DNA of 13,420 bases from Rhodospirillaceae bacterium (lineage in GTDB: Bacteria > Pseudomonadota > Alphaproteobacteria > Rhodospirillales > Rhodospirillaceae). Below are positions 5,895-13,420 of the stretch, piece after piece; position 1 is the stretch's first letter; every line of letters starts with the position of its first letter. The notes beneath the pieces are model-generated. The model ran no database searches. It was not told the DNA's origin and was given only the letters and a program-made list of their open reading frames with translations. Where the stretch lies: the NCBI GenBank assembly GCA_002691085.1, contig NZGX01000041.1:1-13420 (forward strand), in the 5' to 3' direction. The position numbers were made by a program, and so were the translations under genes.

Positions 5895-7013
5895 CTAGTC
5901 ATTATAAAATATTTTTCCTCCTAATGTTGGTTCCTTAACTCCTGTTGTATTAGGAAAAGTGAGGGGATAATTTTTCAAAGACCTAACGGCAAGATAAGCA
6001 AAGGCATTAGCCTCTAGCATATCGCCATCAAAATTAAGTTCATCTATCATCATTATCTTTGAGGATAAGTTTTGTTTCAGGATTCTAATAATTGTATTAT
6101 TTTTTCTTCCCCCTCCAGACAAATATATATCTTTAGGGGGTGTTGGACATTGATTAATACCATAAATAATAGACTTTGCAGTAAAAGAAGCTAAAGTAGC
6201 TGCTCCATCTTCAAGGTTTAAGTTACTTAAACCATTAAATGAAAAATAGCCCCTATCAAGGCTTTTTGGATAAGACTTGAGGAAGAATTCATCATTAAAT
6301 GCTTTAGTTAACCATCTTTCATTACTTTTACCTGTTGAGGAAATTTTTCCATTCTTATCATAACGCTCGTTAGTATAAATTGATATCCACTCATCAAGTA
6401 AACAATTTCCTGGACCTAAATCAAATGCTATTATGTTTTCTTCTAAATTATTGATCCAAGTTATATTTGAAATCCCTCCTATATTTATAATTGCAACTGG
6501 ATAACTTATATTGTTAAATATTGCTTTATGAAAAATTGGAGTAAGAGGAGCACCTTCTCCACCATTAACTATATCGTTGAGTCTAAAGTCTCCAACTACA
6601 GGAAGATTCATTTTTTTTGATATCAAGGACGAATCTCCAATTTGCTGAGTAAAGCCATCATTGGGAGAGTGTATAACTGTATGCCCGTGAAAACCAATGA
6701 TATCAGGATACTTAAATTTATTATCTATGCCAATTGAACTTATGAGATTCTGCATTGCAATTATATGAAGTTTTGATAGTTGAAGACCAACTGTTTTATC
6801 TTTAGTAGGCTTGCCTTCTTTAATTGAAGAATCAATAACCTGTCTCAAATCCTTTCTAAAACTCTCCTGGTAAGGATAAAAAAGGGAGGGACCAATTTCA
6901 TATATTTTTTTACCATCAGTTTCTATAATACCCACATCTATTCCATCTTGTGAAGTACCACTCATAAGTCCGATAGATATATAACGCCTTAAGTTATTTA
7001 GGTTTTTCCTCAT
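5895..7013 (-). CDS. anmK: Anhydro-N-acetylmuramic acid kinase AnmK
   Basis: AnmK takes 1,6-anhydro-MurNAc released from recycled peptidoglycan, opens the anhydro ring and phosphorylates it to MurNAc-6-phosphate in the cytoplasm. The 372 residues match the family. Motifs in order: the ATP-binding GLMSGTSQDGID at 15-26; GFHGHTVIHSP at 107-117; the substrate loop DFRLNDIVNGGEGAPL at 142-157 with the likely catalytic base Asp147; NIGGISN at 177-183; and FDLGPGN at 197-203. A late LSGGG motif of the actin-like kinase fold also appears. It is convergent with the hydrolase (1-base gap) and divergent from tyrS (78 bases). The ribosome binding site is weak (AAGAG very close to the ATG), but the N-terminal length is right. 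Other recycling genes are not in view. Confidence 0.96.
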   Translation of the reverse strand: MRKNLNNLRRYISIGLMSGTSQDGIDVGIIETDGKKIYEIGPSLFYPYQESFRKDLRQVIDSSIKEGKPTKDKTVGLQLSKLHIIAMQNLISSIGIDNKFKYPDIIGFHGHTVIHSPNDGFTQQIGDSSLISKKMNLPVVGDFRLNDIVNGGEGAPLTPIFHKAIFNNISYPVAIINIGGISNITWINNLEENIIAFDLGPGNCLLDEWISIYTNERYDKNGKISSTGKSNERWLTKAFNDEFFLKSYPKSLDRGYFSFNGLSNLNLEDGAATLASFTAKSIIYGINQCPTPPKDIYLSGGGRKNNTIIRILKQNLSSKIMMIDELNFDGDMLEANAFAYLAVRSLKNYPLTFPNTTGVKEPTLGGKIFYND

Positions 7014-7044
7014 TGCTCTTAATTTCTACTCATGATACGAAGAA

Positions 7045-7050
7045 TATAAT
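7045..7050 (+). promoter_or_regulatory. Candidate -10 box for tyrS
   Basis: A perfect TATAAT lies 41 bases before the tyrS ATG in the 78-base gap shared with the divergent anmK. I see no matching -35 hexamer at the usual distance, so this is only a suggestion. The same gap must also hold the anmK promoter. No T-box leader or attenuator-like structure fits in the gap. Confidence 0.25.
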
Positions 7051-7091
7051 TTATAATTATTTTAGTCTCTTTATAAAGAAGAAATTATATA

Positions 7092-8384
7092 ATGAATAAT
7101 AATAACTCAAATAAGTCAGATTTGATTAATATATTAACGAATAGGGGCTTTGTTCATCAGATTACTGAAGAAAAGACTTTGGATAATCTGTTGGATAAAT
7201 CACAGCTATCTATCTATAGCGGTTTTGATGCTACTGGATCGAGCCTTCACGTAGGCCATCTTCTACCTATTATGATTCTTAGATGGGCACAAAAAACAAA
7301 GCACAAACCTATTATCTTGCTTGGCGGGGGGACTACAAAAGTAGGAGATCCCTCAGGTAAGGATAAATCAAGGAAAATACTTGATGATAAAACAATAGAC
7401 GAGAATATATCATCCATAAAAAATATATTTTCTAAATTTTTAAATTTTGCTGACACAGATAACAAAGCTATATTGGTTAATAATGACGAATGGCTTAAAG
7501 AGATAAATTATATAAACTTTCTAAGAGATGTTGGTAAACATTTTTCTATAAATAGAATGCTTACGATGGAAAGTGTAAAGCAAAGGTTAGAGAGACAACA
7601 ACCTTTATCTTTTCTAGAGTTCAATTATATGGTCTTACAAGCATATGATTTTTTTCACCTTAATAAAAAATACAAATGCTTACTACAGATAGGTGGTTCT
7701 GATCAGTGGGGAAATATTGTTATGGGAATAGATTTAGCAAGAAGGTTATCTGGTGTTGAATTATATGGAATGACATGCCCACTACTAACAACTACGTCTG
7801 GTCAAAAAATGGGTAAAACAGAAAAAGGTGCAATTTGGCTTGACAGTAACAAACTTTCTGCATTTGACTATTACCAATTCTGGAGAAATACAGAGGATGC
7901 AGATGTAATAAGATTTTTAAAATTATTTACAGATTTACCTCTTGATGTAATAAATGAGTTCTCAAAGTTAGAAGGTAGAGATTTAAATAAAGCTAAGATA
8001 ATATTAGCATACGAATGTACGAAGATTCTTCATGGAGAAGATGCATCAAATAAGGCTAAAAAGACAGCGATGGAAACTTATGAAGCAAAAGGAACAGGAA
8101 GCGACCTGCCAACAATAAAAATTTCTCAAGATAGTTTAGACGCAGGTTTCTCAATCATCGATGTTCTCACTTCTCCTTTTGAAAAACCAAGTACAAATTT
8201 TTTATCTTTGTGCAACAGTAAGGGTGAAGCCAAAAGGCTAATCAAACAGGGAGGTGCTAGAGTAAACAATAAAAAGATTCTGGACGAACAATATATTCTA
8301 ACAATGAATGATTTTGAAGATTCTGAAGCAAAAATATCTCATGGGTCAAAGAAACATGCAAAGGTAATAATTACAGGCCTTTAA
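7092..8384 (+). CDS. tyrS: Tyrosyl-tRNA synthetase
   Basis: A class I aminoacyl-tRNA synthetase that charges tRNA-Tyr with tyrosine in the cytoplasm. The 430 residues are typical of bacterial TyrRS. The catalytic Rossmann domain carries the HIGH-equivalent HVGH at 53-56 and the KMSKS-equivalent KMGKT at 239-243. Between them are GGTTKVGDPSGK at 79-90 and the tyrosine-pocket stretch LQIGGSDQWGN at 198-208. A helical anticodon-binding region follows, and an S4-like RNA-binding domain occupies about 368-430 (GEAKRLIKQGGARVN). It is a single plus-strand gene with a weak GAAG-type ribosome binding site. It ends 7 bases before the sufA stop on the other strand, with no hairpin terminator that I can see. 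No defect is visible. Confidence 0.98.
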   Translation: MNNNNSNKSDLINILTNRGFVHQITEEKTLDNLLDKSQLSIYSGFDATGSSLHVGHLLPIMILRWAQKTKHKPIILLGGGTTKVGDPSGKDKSRKILDDKTIDENISSIKNIFSKFLNFADTDNKAILVNNDEWLKEINYINFLRDVGKHFSINRMLTMESVKQRLERQQPLSFLEFNYMVLQAYDFFHLNKKYKCLLQIGGSDQWGNIVMGIDLARRLSGVELYGMTCPLLTTTSGQKMGKTEKGAIWLDSNKLSAFDYYQFWRNTEDADVIRFLKLFTDLPLDVINEFSKLEGRDLNKAKIILAYECTKILHGEDASNKAKKTAMETYEAKGTGSDLPTIKISQDSLDAGFSIIDVLTSPFEKPSTNFLSLCNSKGEAKRLIKQGGARVNNKKILDEQYILTMNDFEDSEAKISHGSKKHAKVIITGL

Positions 8385-8391
8385 CTTTATT

Positions 8392-8748
8392 CTACTTTTT
8401 TTCAACTGAAAAGCTTTCACCACAACCACACCTACCTGTTTCATTAGGGTTATTAAAAACGAACCCTCTCTCCATCTTACTTTCCTTATAATCTAACTCA
8501 GAACCAAGTAAAAACATAACAGCCGATGGGTCTATGAAAAATTTAATACCTTTAATATTAATAATATCTTCTAGCTTTTTTTCTTCAGTAGCATACTCAA
8601 CTTTATAAGAAAAACCAGAACAGCCAGTAGAGTCTATACCTATACGAATACCTAAAACATTACTTTCTGCATTATCAATAAGGACCCTAGCTCTATCTAG
8701 TGCCGATTGAGTAAATGTAATAGGTGAGGATCTTTTAGTTAATTCCAA
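8392..8748 (-). CDS. sufA: A-type Fe-S carrier, SufA/IscA/ErpA family (TTG start)
   Basis: This 118-residue protein receives clusters from the SufBCD scaffold and passes them to target proteins. The three conserved ligands are Cys43 (STGCSGFSY) and Cys107 and Cys109 (GRCGCGESF) near the C-terminus, in the canonical C-xn-CxC layout. The start is TTG at 8748-8746: no ATG is in frame between it and the upstream stop, and GGAG lies 7 bases before it. It is the last gene of the suf operon, 17 bases after sufT, and its stop faces tyrS 7 bases away. Gene position favours the name sufA. The sequence alone does not separate SufA, IscA and ErpA, so the family is sure and the symbol is probable. Confidence 0.92.
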   Translation of the reverse strand: MELTKRSSPITFTQSALDRARVLIDNAESNVLGIRIGIDSTGCSGFSYKVEYATEEKKLEDIINIKGIKFFIDPSAVMFLLGSELDYKESKMERGFVFNNPNETGRCGCGESFSVEKK

Positions 8749-8755
8749 AACACAT

Positions 8756-8759
8756 CTCC
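8756..8759 (-). promoter_or_regulatory. Ribosome binding site that sets the TTG start of sufA
   Basis: The minus strand has GGAG exactly 7 bases before the TTG at 8748. The nearby ATG at 8755-8753 is in another frame and is too close to the GGAG to be used. Confidence 0.6.
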
Positions 8760-8765
8760 AAAAAT

Positions 8766-9167
8766 TTAAAACATATCTAATGCAACTTTAGCAACATCGG
8801 ACATATTCTCTGGCGTCCATGGCGGGTCCCAAGTAATCTTTACTTTAACAATACCCACATTATCAACCAATGAAACCTTCTCGGCAATTTCACCTGGTAA
8901 TGTTCCAGCAACAGGGCAAGCAGGTGCAGTCAATGTCATTAATATCTCTACATCACCTTGTTTTGATACTAGTATATCATAAATTAACCCTAGATCATAA
9001 ATATTAACTGGTATCTCAGGGTCAAAAATTTCTTTTAGTTTTTCAACCACTTCACGGTCTGATTGTATGGGAAGACAACCATCAGCTAAAGGAGTCCCCC
9101 TCTGAACTGTGTCCCCTTCTTCTGGAGGGTCCCCTTCCATTGCTTCCATCTCATATGGTGGTAACAT
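8766..9167 (-). CDS. sufT: SufT, MIP18/DUF59-family Fe-S assembly protein
   Basis: SufT proteins help mature Fe-S proteins, acting as carriers or targeting factors in SUF systems. The MIP18 domain fills about residues 37-133: DPEIPVNIYDLGLIYD at 49-64, the signature TLTAPACPVAG at 79-88 with conserved Cys84, and the C-terminal WDPPWTPENMSD motif. Ahead of it is an acidic tail of some 35 residues (many Glu, Asp and Pro) without predicted structure, which may come partly from the chosen start. The ATG at residue 7 is an alternative. It sits between the SufU-type gene (22 bases) and sufA (17 bases) on the same strand, the usual suf order. The family is certain. Confidence 0.94.
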   Translation of the reverse strand: MLPPYEMEAMEGDPPEEGDTVQRGTPLADGCLPIQSDREVVEKLKEIFDPEIPVNIYDLGLIYDILVSKQGDVEILMTLTAPACPVAGTLPGEIAEKVSLVDNVGIVKVKITWDPPWTPENMSDVAKVALDMF

Positions 9168-9189
9168 ATATTTTCTACCTAGTATCCTA

Positions 9190-9696
9190 TTAATTACTTA
9201 TATTATTTTTATTACTCAGACACTTTGTTAGCGCTTCCCAAGGCAAAGTAACACATCTTAGCCTTGCTGGATAGTTTCTCACACCTGTTAATGCTTGTAA
9301 TGAAGATAATCTATTTTTCACCTCTTCATCAAAAGAATTTATAACATTAGCCAGCAACATTTGATCTTTACAAATATTACTCACCCCATCAGCTAAATCA
9401 AAAATTTTTTTTAGAGACAACCCCTTCGTAACTTCCGTCATCATTGAAGCGGATGCAATAGAAATTGCACAACCTTTACCATCAAAAAGGATATCTTTGA
9501 CCACCTTTATCTCATTTACATCATTAACTAATGATGCACTTACAGTAACTTTATCTCCACATAGGGGATTCTTTTCTTTATAACAACAATCATAATCTTT
9601 CAAAACTCCTGTATTTTTTGGCATTTTTGAATGCTTTAATATAATATCCTGATATAGCTCTAAAAGATTTCTCTTGCTCTTTAATATTTCAGTCAT
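9190..9696 (-). CDS. sufU: SufU-type sulfurtransferase/scaffold
   Basis: SufU is an IscU-fold protein. In Gram-positive bacteria it binds zinc and takes persulfide sulfur from SufS for SufBCD. The 168 residues carry the three conserved cysteines: Cys46 in NPLCGD, Cys76 in GKGCAIS and Cys148 in RLRCVTLPWEAL. The Asp ligand is Asp48. The interval between the second and third cysteines is about 20 residues longer than in IscU, and ASASMMT follows Cys76; both are SufU marks. The HscA-binding LPPVK motif of IscU is absent. It overlaps the sufS stop by one base (TAATG), so coupled translation with SufS is likely. No SufE is present in the window. The paired SufS keeps an HPHD motif, as in SufU-partnered enzymes. 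Its being SufU rather than IscU is well supported; whether it works mainly as sulfurtransferase or scaffold is inferred. Confidence 0.93.
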   Translation of the reverse strand: MTEILKSKRNLLELYQDIILKHSKMPKNTGVLKDYDCCYKEKNPLCGDKVTVSASLVNDVNEIKVVKDILFDGKGCAISIASASMMTEVTKGLSLKKIFDLADGVSNICKDQMLLANVINSFDEEVKNRLSSLQALTGVRNYPARLRCVTLPWEALTKCLSNKNNISN

Positions 9697-10934
9697 TAAG
9701 CAAGAATCCTTTTTGCACCTTTAAGTGCATCTATAAACCTATCTATATCTTCAAATTCGTTATAAATTCCAAATGAAATTCTTGCTGTGGAATTCAGTCC
9801 AAGAATTTCCATTAATGGCTGAGCACAATGATGACCTGCACGTATACATATGCCGTAATTATCAAGTATTGTAGCCAAGTCATGAGGATGAGTGCCTTCA
9901 ACAATAAAAGAAATTACAGCACATCTCAATTTCGGTGCTGGAATAACCTTTACATCATTTAAAGAGGACATCTTTTCCATAGCATAGTTAAGTAAATCTT
10001 CTTCATGCGATAAAATATCTTTAATACTAAAGCTAGAAAAATACTTTATCGCTTCTCCAAGACCAATAGCAGGAACAATAGGAGGAGTTCCTGCCTCAAA
10101 TTTGGCTGGCAGGTCTGCCCACTCACTTTTAGAAAAAGTCACATTTCTAATCATATCTCCACCCCCTTGATAAGGTGGCATCTCATCTAACAATTCCTGT
10201 TTTCCATATAGAATACCAATCCCATTTGGACCATACATTTTATGACCTGAGAAAACATAAAAATCACAATCCATTTCTTTTACATCAACTTGCTGATGAA
10301 CAATACCCTGACAGCCATCCACCAAAAGCCTTGAACCATTATTATGTACTAAATCTGCAATTTCTCTGACTGGAAGAATTGTACCTAAAACATTTGAAAC
10401 ATGAGTAAGGGATACAAGTTTAGTCTTATGGGAAAGGAATTCTCTTAACTTATCAATATTTAAAGAACCATCTTTATTTATTGGAACAACTTTCAATTCA
10501 ATATCCTTTATTTCCTTTATAAGCTGCCAAGGGACTATATTTGAGTGATGTTCTAATTCAGTAATTATAATTTCATCACCTGGATTCATTAGGGAACTAA
10601 AACTATTTGCAACCAAATTTATTGATTCAGTTGCGCCTTTAGTAAATATTATTTCTTTTTCTGAATCAGCATTAAGAAAACTCCTAACAATTGACCTTGA
10701 TTCTTCAAAATCAGAAGTTAGATTTTCACTTAACGAATATGCACCTCTATGAACATTTGCATAATGATAAAGATAATATTTTGATATAAAATCAATCACC
10801 CTCTTAGGTTTTTGTGCGGATGCAGCACTATCTAAATAGGTAAGAGTCTTTCCATCAATTTCCTCTTTAAAAATTGGAAAACTATCTCGAATATCTGAAA
10901 CAGAAAAGTTTGTAGGGTTTTGATTTTTATCCAT
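9696..10934 (-). CDS. sufS: Cysteine desulfurase SufS
   Basis: A group II PLP-dependent cysteine desulfurase that provides sulfur to the SUF scaffold. The 412 residues match the family. Visible features: TYLDSAASAQKP at 32-43, GATESIN at 100-106, the EHHSNIVPW stretch at 128-136 containing the PLP-stacking His, VDGCQG at 205-210 (the family usually has Ala where Cys208 stands), the Schiff-base Lys232 in SGHKMYGP, and the catalytic Cys370 in RAGHHCAQP, with the short Cys loop of the SufS class. THPHD at 348-352 resembles SufS enzymes that partner SufU. It follows sufD by 13 bases and shares its stop with the start of the SufU gene. It is distinct from the NifS-type desulfurase 5 kb away, so the window has two desulfurases. 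Confidence 0.97.
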   Translation of the reverse strand: MDKNQNPTNFSVSDIRDSFPIFKEEIDGKTLTYLDSAASAQKPKRVIDFISKYYLYHYANVHRGAYSLSENLTSDFEESRSIVRSFLNADSEKEIIFTKGATESINLVANSFSSLMNPGDEIIITELEHHSNIVPWQLIKEIKDIELKVVPINKDGSLNIDKLREFLSHKTKLVSLTHVSNVLGTILPVREIADLVHNNGSRLLVDGCQGIVHQQVDVKEMDCDFYVFSGHKMYGPNGIGILYGKQELLDEMPPYQGGGDMIRNVTFSKSEWADLPAKFEAGTPPIVPAIGLGEAIKYFSSFSIKDILSHEEDLLNYAMEKMSSLNDVKVIPAPKLRCAVISFIVEGTHPHDLATILDNYGICIRAGHHCAQPLMEILGLNSTARISFGIYNEFEDIDRFIDALKGAKRILA

Positions 10935-10947
10935 AGATTTGATCAGT

Positions 10948-12267
10948 TTAATTTAAAATATTTCTTTCAATCCAACTTCCTAGAATGGATCTTAGGTTAT
11001 CCTGAATGATATCGTTTTTTATCATTAGTATTAAGTCTTCAAAAAATCCATTAATTAGCATAAACTTAGCTTCGATTGGATTGATCCCTCTACTAACTAA
11101 ATAAAATAATTGATCTTCGTCTATTTCGCCAGTAGTTGCACCATGTGAGCACTGCACATTATCTGTATAAATTTCCAGCTCAGGCTTGCAATTAATTTCT
11201 GGTGTTCCACTTAGAAGTATAGCCTTGTGAAACTGACTGGCTATAGTGTTTATAGCATGCTTATTTACTTTTATCTTTCCCTGAAAAATTCCCCTTGAAT
11301 TATCTTTTGCCAAACCTCTAATGTTTTGATTAGAAAAGCTACTATCAGTATCATGCACAACCTCAGAAGAGATATCAACATGCTGGTCTCTACTAAGGCA
11401 GTATAAACCACTGATGTTTGCCCTTGCTCCATTACCTTTTATATGAAGATAATTCTCCAACCGTGTCAACCTACCCCCAAGACACATGAAGAAACTATTA
11501 TATACAGAATTATTACTTAAACTGATTTCTGCCCTTCCAATATGACTTGCTTCGGGATCCTGATCAATAATGCAAAAGTGGTCTAAATAAGCCTTATCCT
11601 TAAGAAGAATTTCGCATAATGGATTCGTTAAATATACCTCATTCGATATACCAAAATGTCTTTCCGTTATTGAAGCATATGCACCATCTTCAAGTATAAT
11701 TTGAAATCGTGGGTGCGTTATGATGGCATTATTTTTTGCGTTAGAAATTGATACGATATTTATATTTATGTTTCCCATTTCTTTTTTTATTTTCAATAAA
11801 CCTGCTGATTTGAATAAATATAAATTGAGAGATGATAGTACTGAAGAACCTGGGGAAACTATTCTACCAAAACTGCACCCATATCCTTCTTGATTGGGAT
11901 TCTCCTTATTGATTTGATTAAAAAAGGCGTCACTTTCAATAAGCCCATTAGAAGAAAGACAAGAAGAGAAATGTCCATTTATAAAAAATAAATTTATTGA
12001 ATCAGGTCTTATTTCATCTTTTATCTTTTGCAATTTTGGATTATCAAGATCCTCATTGCATAACTGATTACTAAATTCAATACCCAGCAAATGGTCTAAG
12101 GAGGTATATTTCCAAGATTCTATATGATCATTAGTATACCTACTATTTATTATGATTTCTTGTGAGCTCTTTAAAAAAGATTCTTTTATATTCGTAAAGG
12201 ACCTATCTTCTATTGAATGATTTTCAGATATATATTTTTTTAAAGGCGATAATATTCCTCGATCCAT
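10948..12267 (-). CDS. sufD: SUF scaffold subunit SufD
   Basis: SufD pairs with SufB and two SufC ATPases to form the SufBCD scaffold on which clusters are built; SufD is also implicated in iron entry. The 439-residue protein has a variable helical N-terminal half and a C-terminal right-handed beta-helix. The best-conserved part is the end: VQCSHGATTGEIDEDQLFYLVSRGI, with the His implicated in iron supply in E. coli SufD lying in the CSHGAT segment. The final helices (EAKFMLINGFFEDL) form the SufC-binding region. AAAGGA 9 bases before the ATG is a good ribosome binding site. It lies 22 bases after sufC and 13 before sufS. The N-terminal half is divergent, as is normal for SufD. Confidence 0.95.
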   Translation of the reverse strand: MDRGILSPLKKYISENHSIEDRSFTNIKESFLKSSQEIIINSRYTNDHIESWKYTSLDHLLGIEFSNQLCNEDLDNPKLQKIKDEIRPDSINLFFINGHFSSCLSSNGLIESDAFFNQINKENPNQEGYGCSFGRIVSPGSSVLSSLNLYLFKSAGLLKIKKEMGNININIVSISNAKNNAIITHPRFQIILEDGAYASITERHFGISNEVYLTNPLCEILLKDKAYLDHFCIIDQDPEASHIGRAEISLSNNSVYNSFFMCLGGRLTRLENYLHIKGNGARANISGLYCLSRDQHVDISSEVVHDTDSSFSNQNIRGLAKDNSRGIFQGKIKVNKHAINTIASQFHKAILLSGTPEINCKPELEIYTDNVQCSHGATTGEIDEDQLFYLVSRGINPIEAKFMLINGFFEDLILMIKNDIIQDNLRSILGSWIERNILN

Positions 12268-12289
12268 ATAATATAGTCCTTTAAAAGAT

Positions 12290-13042
12290 TTAGGCTTTTA
12301 ACTCAAAACGAGAATAGCCCTCTGCTTCAAGTGTGTCAGGCAAAGACTTATCTCCCGTCTCTACAATGCATCCATCGATTAGAACATGAACATAGTCTGG
12401 TATGACATAATTAAGGAGGCGTTGATAATGTGTTATCAGTAAGAAACACCTGGTGTCATTAATAAGAGAATTAATACCTCCTGAAACAATTTTTAATGCA
12501 TCAATATCTAACCCTGAATCTGTTTCATCTAAAATACCAAAGATAGGCTCCAAAACACTCATTTGTAGTATCTCTGCACGTTTCTTTTCTCCACCTGAGA
12601 AAGCAACATTCAAAGGTCGCTTGATTATATCTGGATCCATATTAAGTAATTTCATTTTTTCATTAATTAACTTAAGAAATTCCACCGCATCTATGTCTTC
12701 AAGTCCTTGATATCTTCTTCTTGCATTAATTGTGCTTTTAAGAAAATTAGAGGTTGTAACACCAGGTATCTCTATTGGGTATTGGAAAGCATGAAATATT
12801 CCCATAAGAGAGCGTTCATGAACATCCATATCTAGAATATTTTTCCCATTGACTAAAATGGAACCTTTAGTAACTTCATACCCATTACGGCCTGAAATAG
12901 TATAAGATAAAGTACTTTTCCCCGTACCATTCGGACCCATTATGGCATGTACTTCACCGTGTTTAATCTCAATGCTAATACCCTTTAATATCTCTTTACC
13001 ATCAACAGAAACATGAAGATCATCAATAACAACTAAACTCAT
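12290..13042 (-). CDS. sufC: SUF ATPase SufC
   Basis: SufC is the ABC-type ATPase of the soluble SufBCD complex; ATP binding drives the conformational change needed for cluster assembly. The 250 residues contain Walker A GPNGTGKST at 36-44, the Q-loop in HAFQYP (Gln87), the ABC signature FSGGEKKR at 148-155, Walker B with D-loop in FGILDETDSGLD at 168-179, and the switch His205 in ITHYQRLL. DETDSGLD is the usual form of this segment in SufC. There are no membrane segments, as expected. Its ATG overlaps the sufB stop by one base (TAATG), which supports translational coupling of the two partners. Confidence 0.98.
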   Translation of the reverse strand: MSLVVIDDLHVSVDGKEILKGISIEIKHGEVHAIMGPNGTGKSTLSYTISGRNGYEVTKGSILVNGKNILDMDVHERSLMGIFHAFQYPIEIPGVTTSNFLKSTINARRRYQGLEDIDAVEFLKLINEKMKLLNMDPDIIKRPLNVAFSGGEKKRAEILQMSVLEPIFGILDETDSGLDIDALKIVSGGINSLINDTRCFLLITHYQRLLNYVIPDYVHVLIDGCIVETGDKSLPDTLEAEGYSRFELKA

Positions 13043-13420
13043 TAACCAACACTTCCTTCTAAGCTAATACCTACAAGCTTTTGAGCTTCGACAGCAAATT
13101 CCATCGGTAACTTTTGAAGAACATCTCTACAAAAACCATTTACGATTAGCGCAACAGCTTCTTCAGGATTCATACCCCTTTGTTGACAGTAAAACATTTG
13201 TTCCTCACTAATTTTTGATGTAGTTGCCTCATGCTCAGTTATACCTTTTGAATTTTTACTCTCAATATATGGAATCGTATGTGCCCCACATTGATCACCT
13301 ATCAGTAAACTATCGCATTGTGTGAAATTTCGGGCCCCATCTGCCTTGGGCTGTACCTTAACAAGACCACGGTACGTACTATCAGAATTACCTGCAGAGA
13401 TACCTTTTGCAATAATTCTT
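13042..13420 (-). CDS. sufB: SUF scaffold subunit SufB (partial, N-terminus off right edge)
   Basis: Only the last 125 codons are in the window; the frame is open to base 13420 and ends at TAA 13044-13042. The segment is clearly SufB: RIIAKGISAG, then YRGLVKVQP, ARNFTQCDSLLIG, and CGAHTIPYIE with the Cys equivalent to E. coli SufB Cys405. It continues with TEHEATTSK, holding the Glu-His-Glu region used for cluster assembly, then YCQQRGMN and the C-terminal MEFAVEAQKLVGISLEGSVG. SufB receives sulfur from the SufS/SufU pair and builds the cluster at the SufB-SufD interface. It is the first suf gene seen here; its promoter, and anything upstream, lie outside the window. Confidence 0.97.
   Translation of the reverse strand, partial: RIIAKGISAGNSDSTYRGLVKVQPKADGARNFTQCDSLLIGDQCGAHTIPYIESKNSKGITEHEATTSKISEEQMFYCQQRGMNPEEAVALIVNGFCRDVLQKLPMEFAVEAQKLVGISLEGSVG

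Noticed and set aside
7247..7465. Minus-strand open frame of 72 codons
   Set aside because: It is a shadow of the tyrS catalytic domain.
10175..10369. Plus-strand open frame of 64 codons
   Set aside because: It is a shadow of sufS.
12453..12710. Plus-strand open frame of 85 codons
   Set aside because: It is a shadow of sufC, whose ABC motifs are intact.

Overview
The window is AT-rich (about two thirds A+T by eye) chromosomal DNA from a bacterium. It most resembles an alphaproteobacterium with a reduced, AT-rich genome, for example one of the marine lineages. The reasons are the elongator-type tRNA-Met(CAT) body, the IscR/cysteine desulfurase genes beside a SUF cluster, and the divergent anmK/tyrS pair next to suf. 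The assignment is an inference from gene content and protein flavour, not from a search.

Layout, left to right. (1) 1-1152, minus: the first 384 codons of a spinster-like MFS transporter that runs off the left edge. (2) 1153-1766: about 600 bases with no convincing gene, holding only a Cys-rich 42-codon reading frame without an ATG and some weak promoter and repeat signals. (3) 1767-5011, minus: an apparent operon of an IscR-like Rrf2 regulator, a NifS/IscS-type cysteine desulfurase, an ISC-type [2Fe-2S] ferredoxin, the tRNA 2-thiouridylase mnmA and tRNA-Met(CAT). (4) 5012-5236: divergent promoter region with two small inverted repeats. (5) 5237-5893, plus: alpha/beta hydrolase. (6) 5895-7013, minus: anmK, convergent with the hydrolase. 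(7) 7092-8384, plus: tyrS. (8) 8392-13420, minus: a tight suf operon in the order sufB (partial), sufC, sufD, sufS, sufU-type scaffold/sulfurtransferase, sufT, sufA-type carrier.

How the genes fit together. The right half is a near-complete SUF iron-sulfur assembly line. SufS with SufU mobilises sulfur, SufBCD is the ATP-driven scaffold, and SufT and the A-type protein handle maturation and delivery. The left operon has a second, IscS/NifS-class desulfurase, an Isc-type ferredoxin and a regulator, but no IscU, HscA or HscB. Its desulfurase lies two genes upstream of mnmA, which needs persulfide sulfur for 2-thiolation of tRNA wobble uridines. A reasonable reading is a division of labour: SufS/SufU for clusters, and the NifS-type enzyme for tRNA thiolation and perhaps other sulfur transfer.

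The most unusual points are that the IscR-like regulator contains no cysteine or histidine at all, so it cannot hold an Fe-S cluster in the usual way, and that the suf operon carries a SufU-type protein and no SufE. I see no phage, transposon, CRISPR or defence system, and no evidence of a wholly new system.
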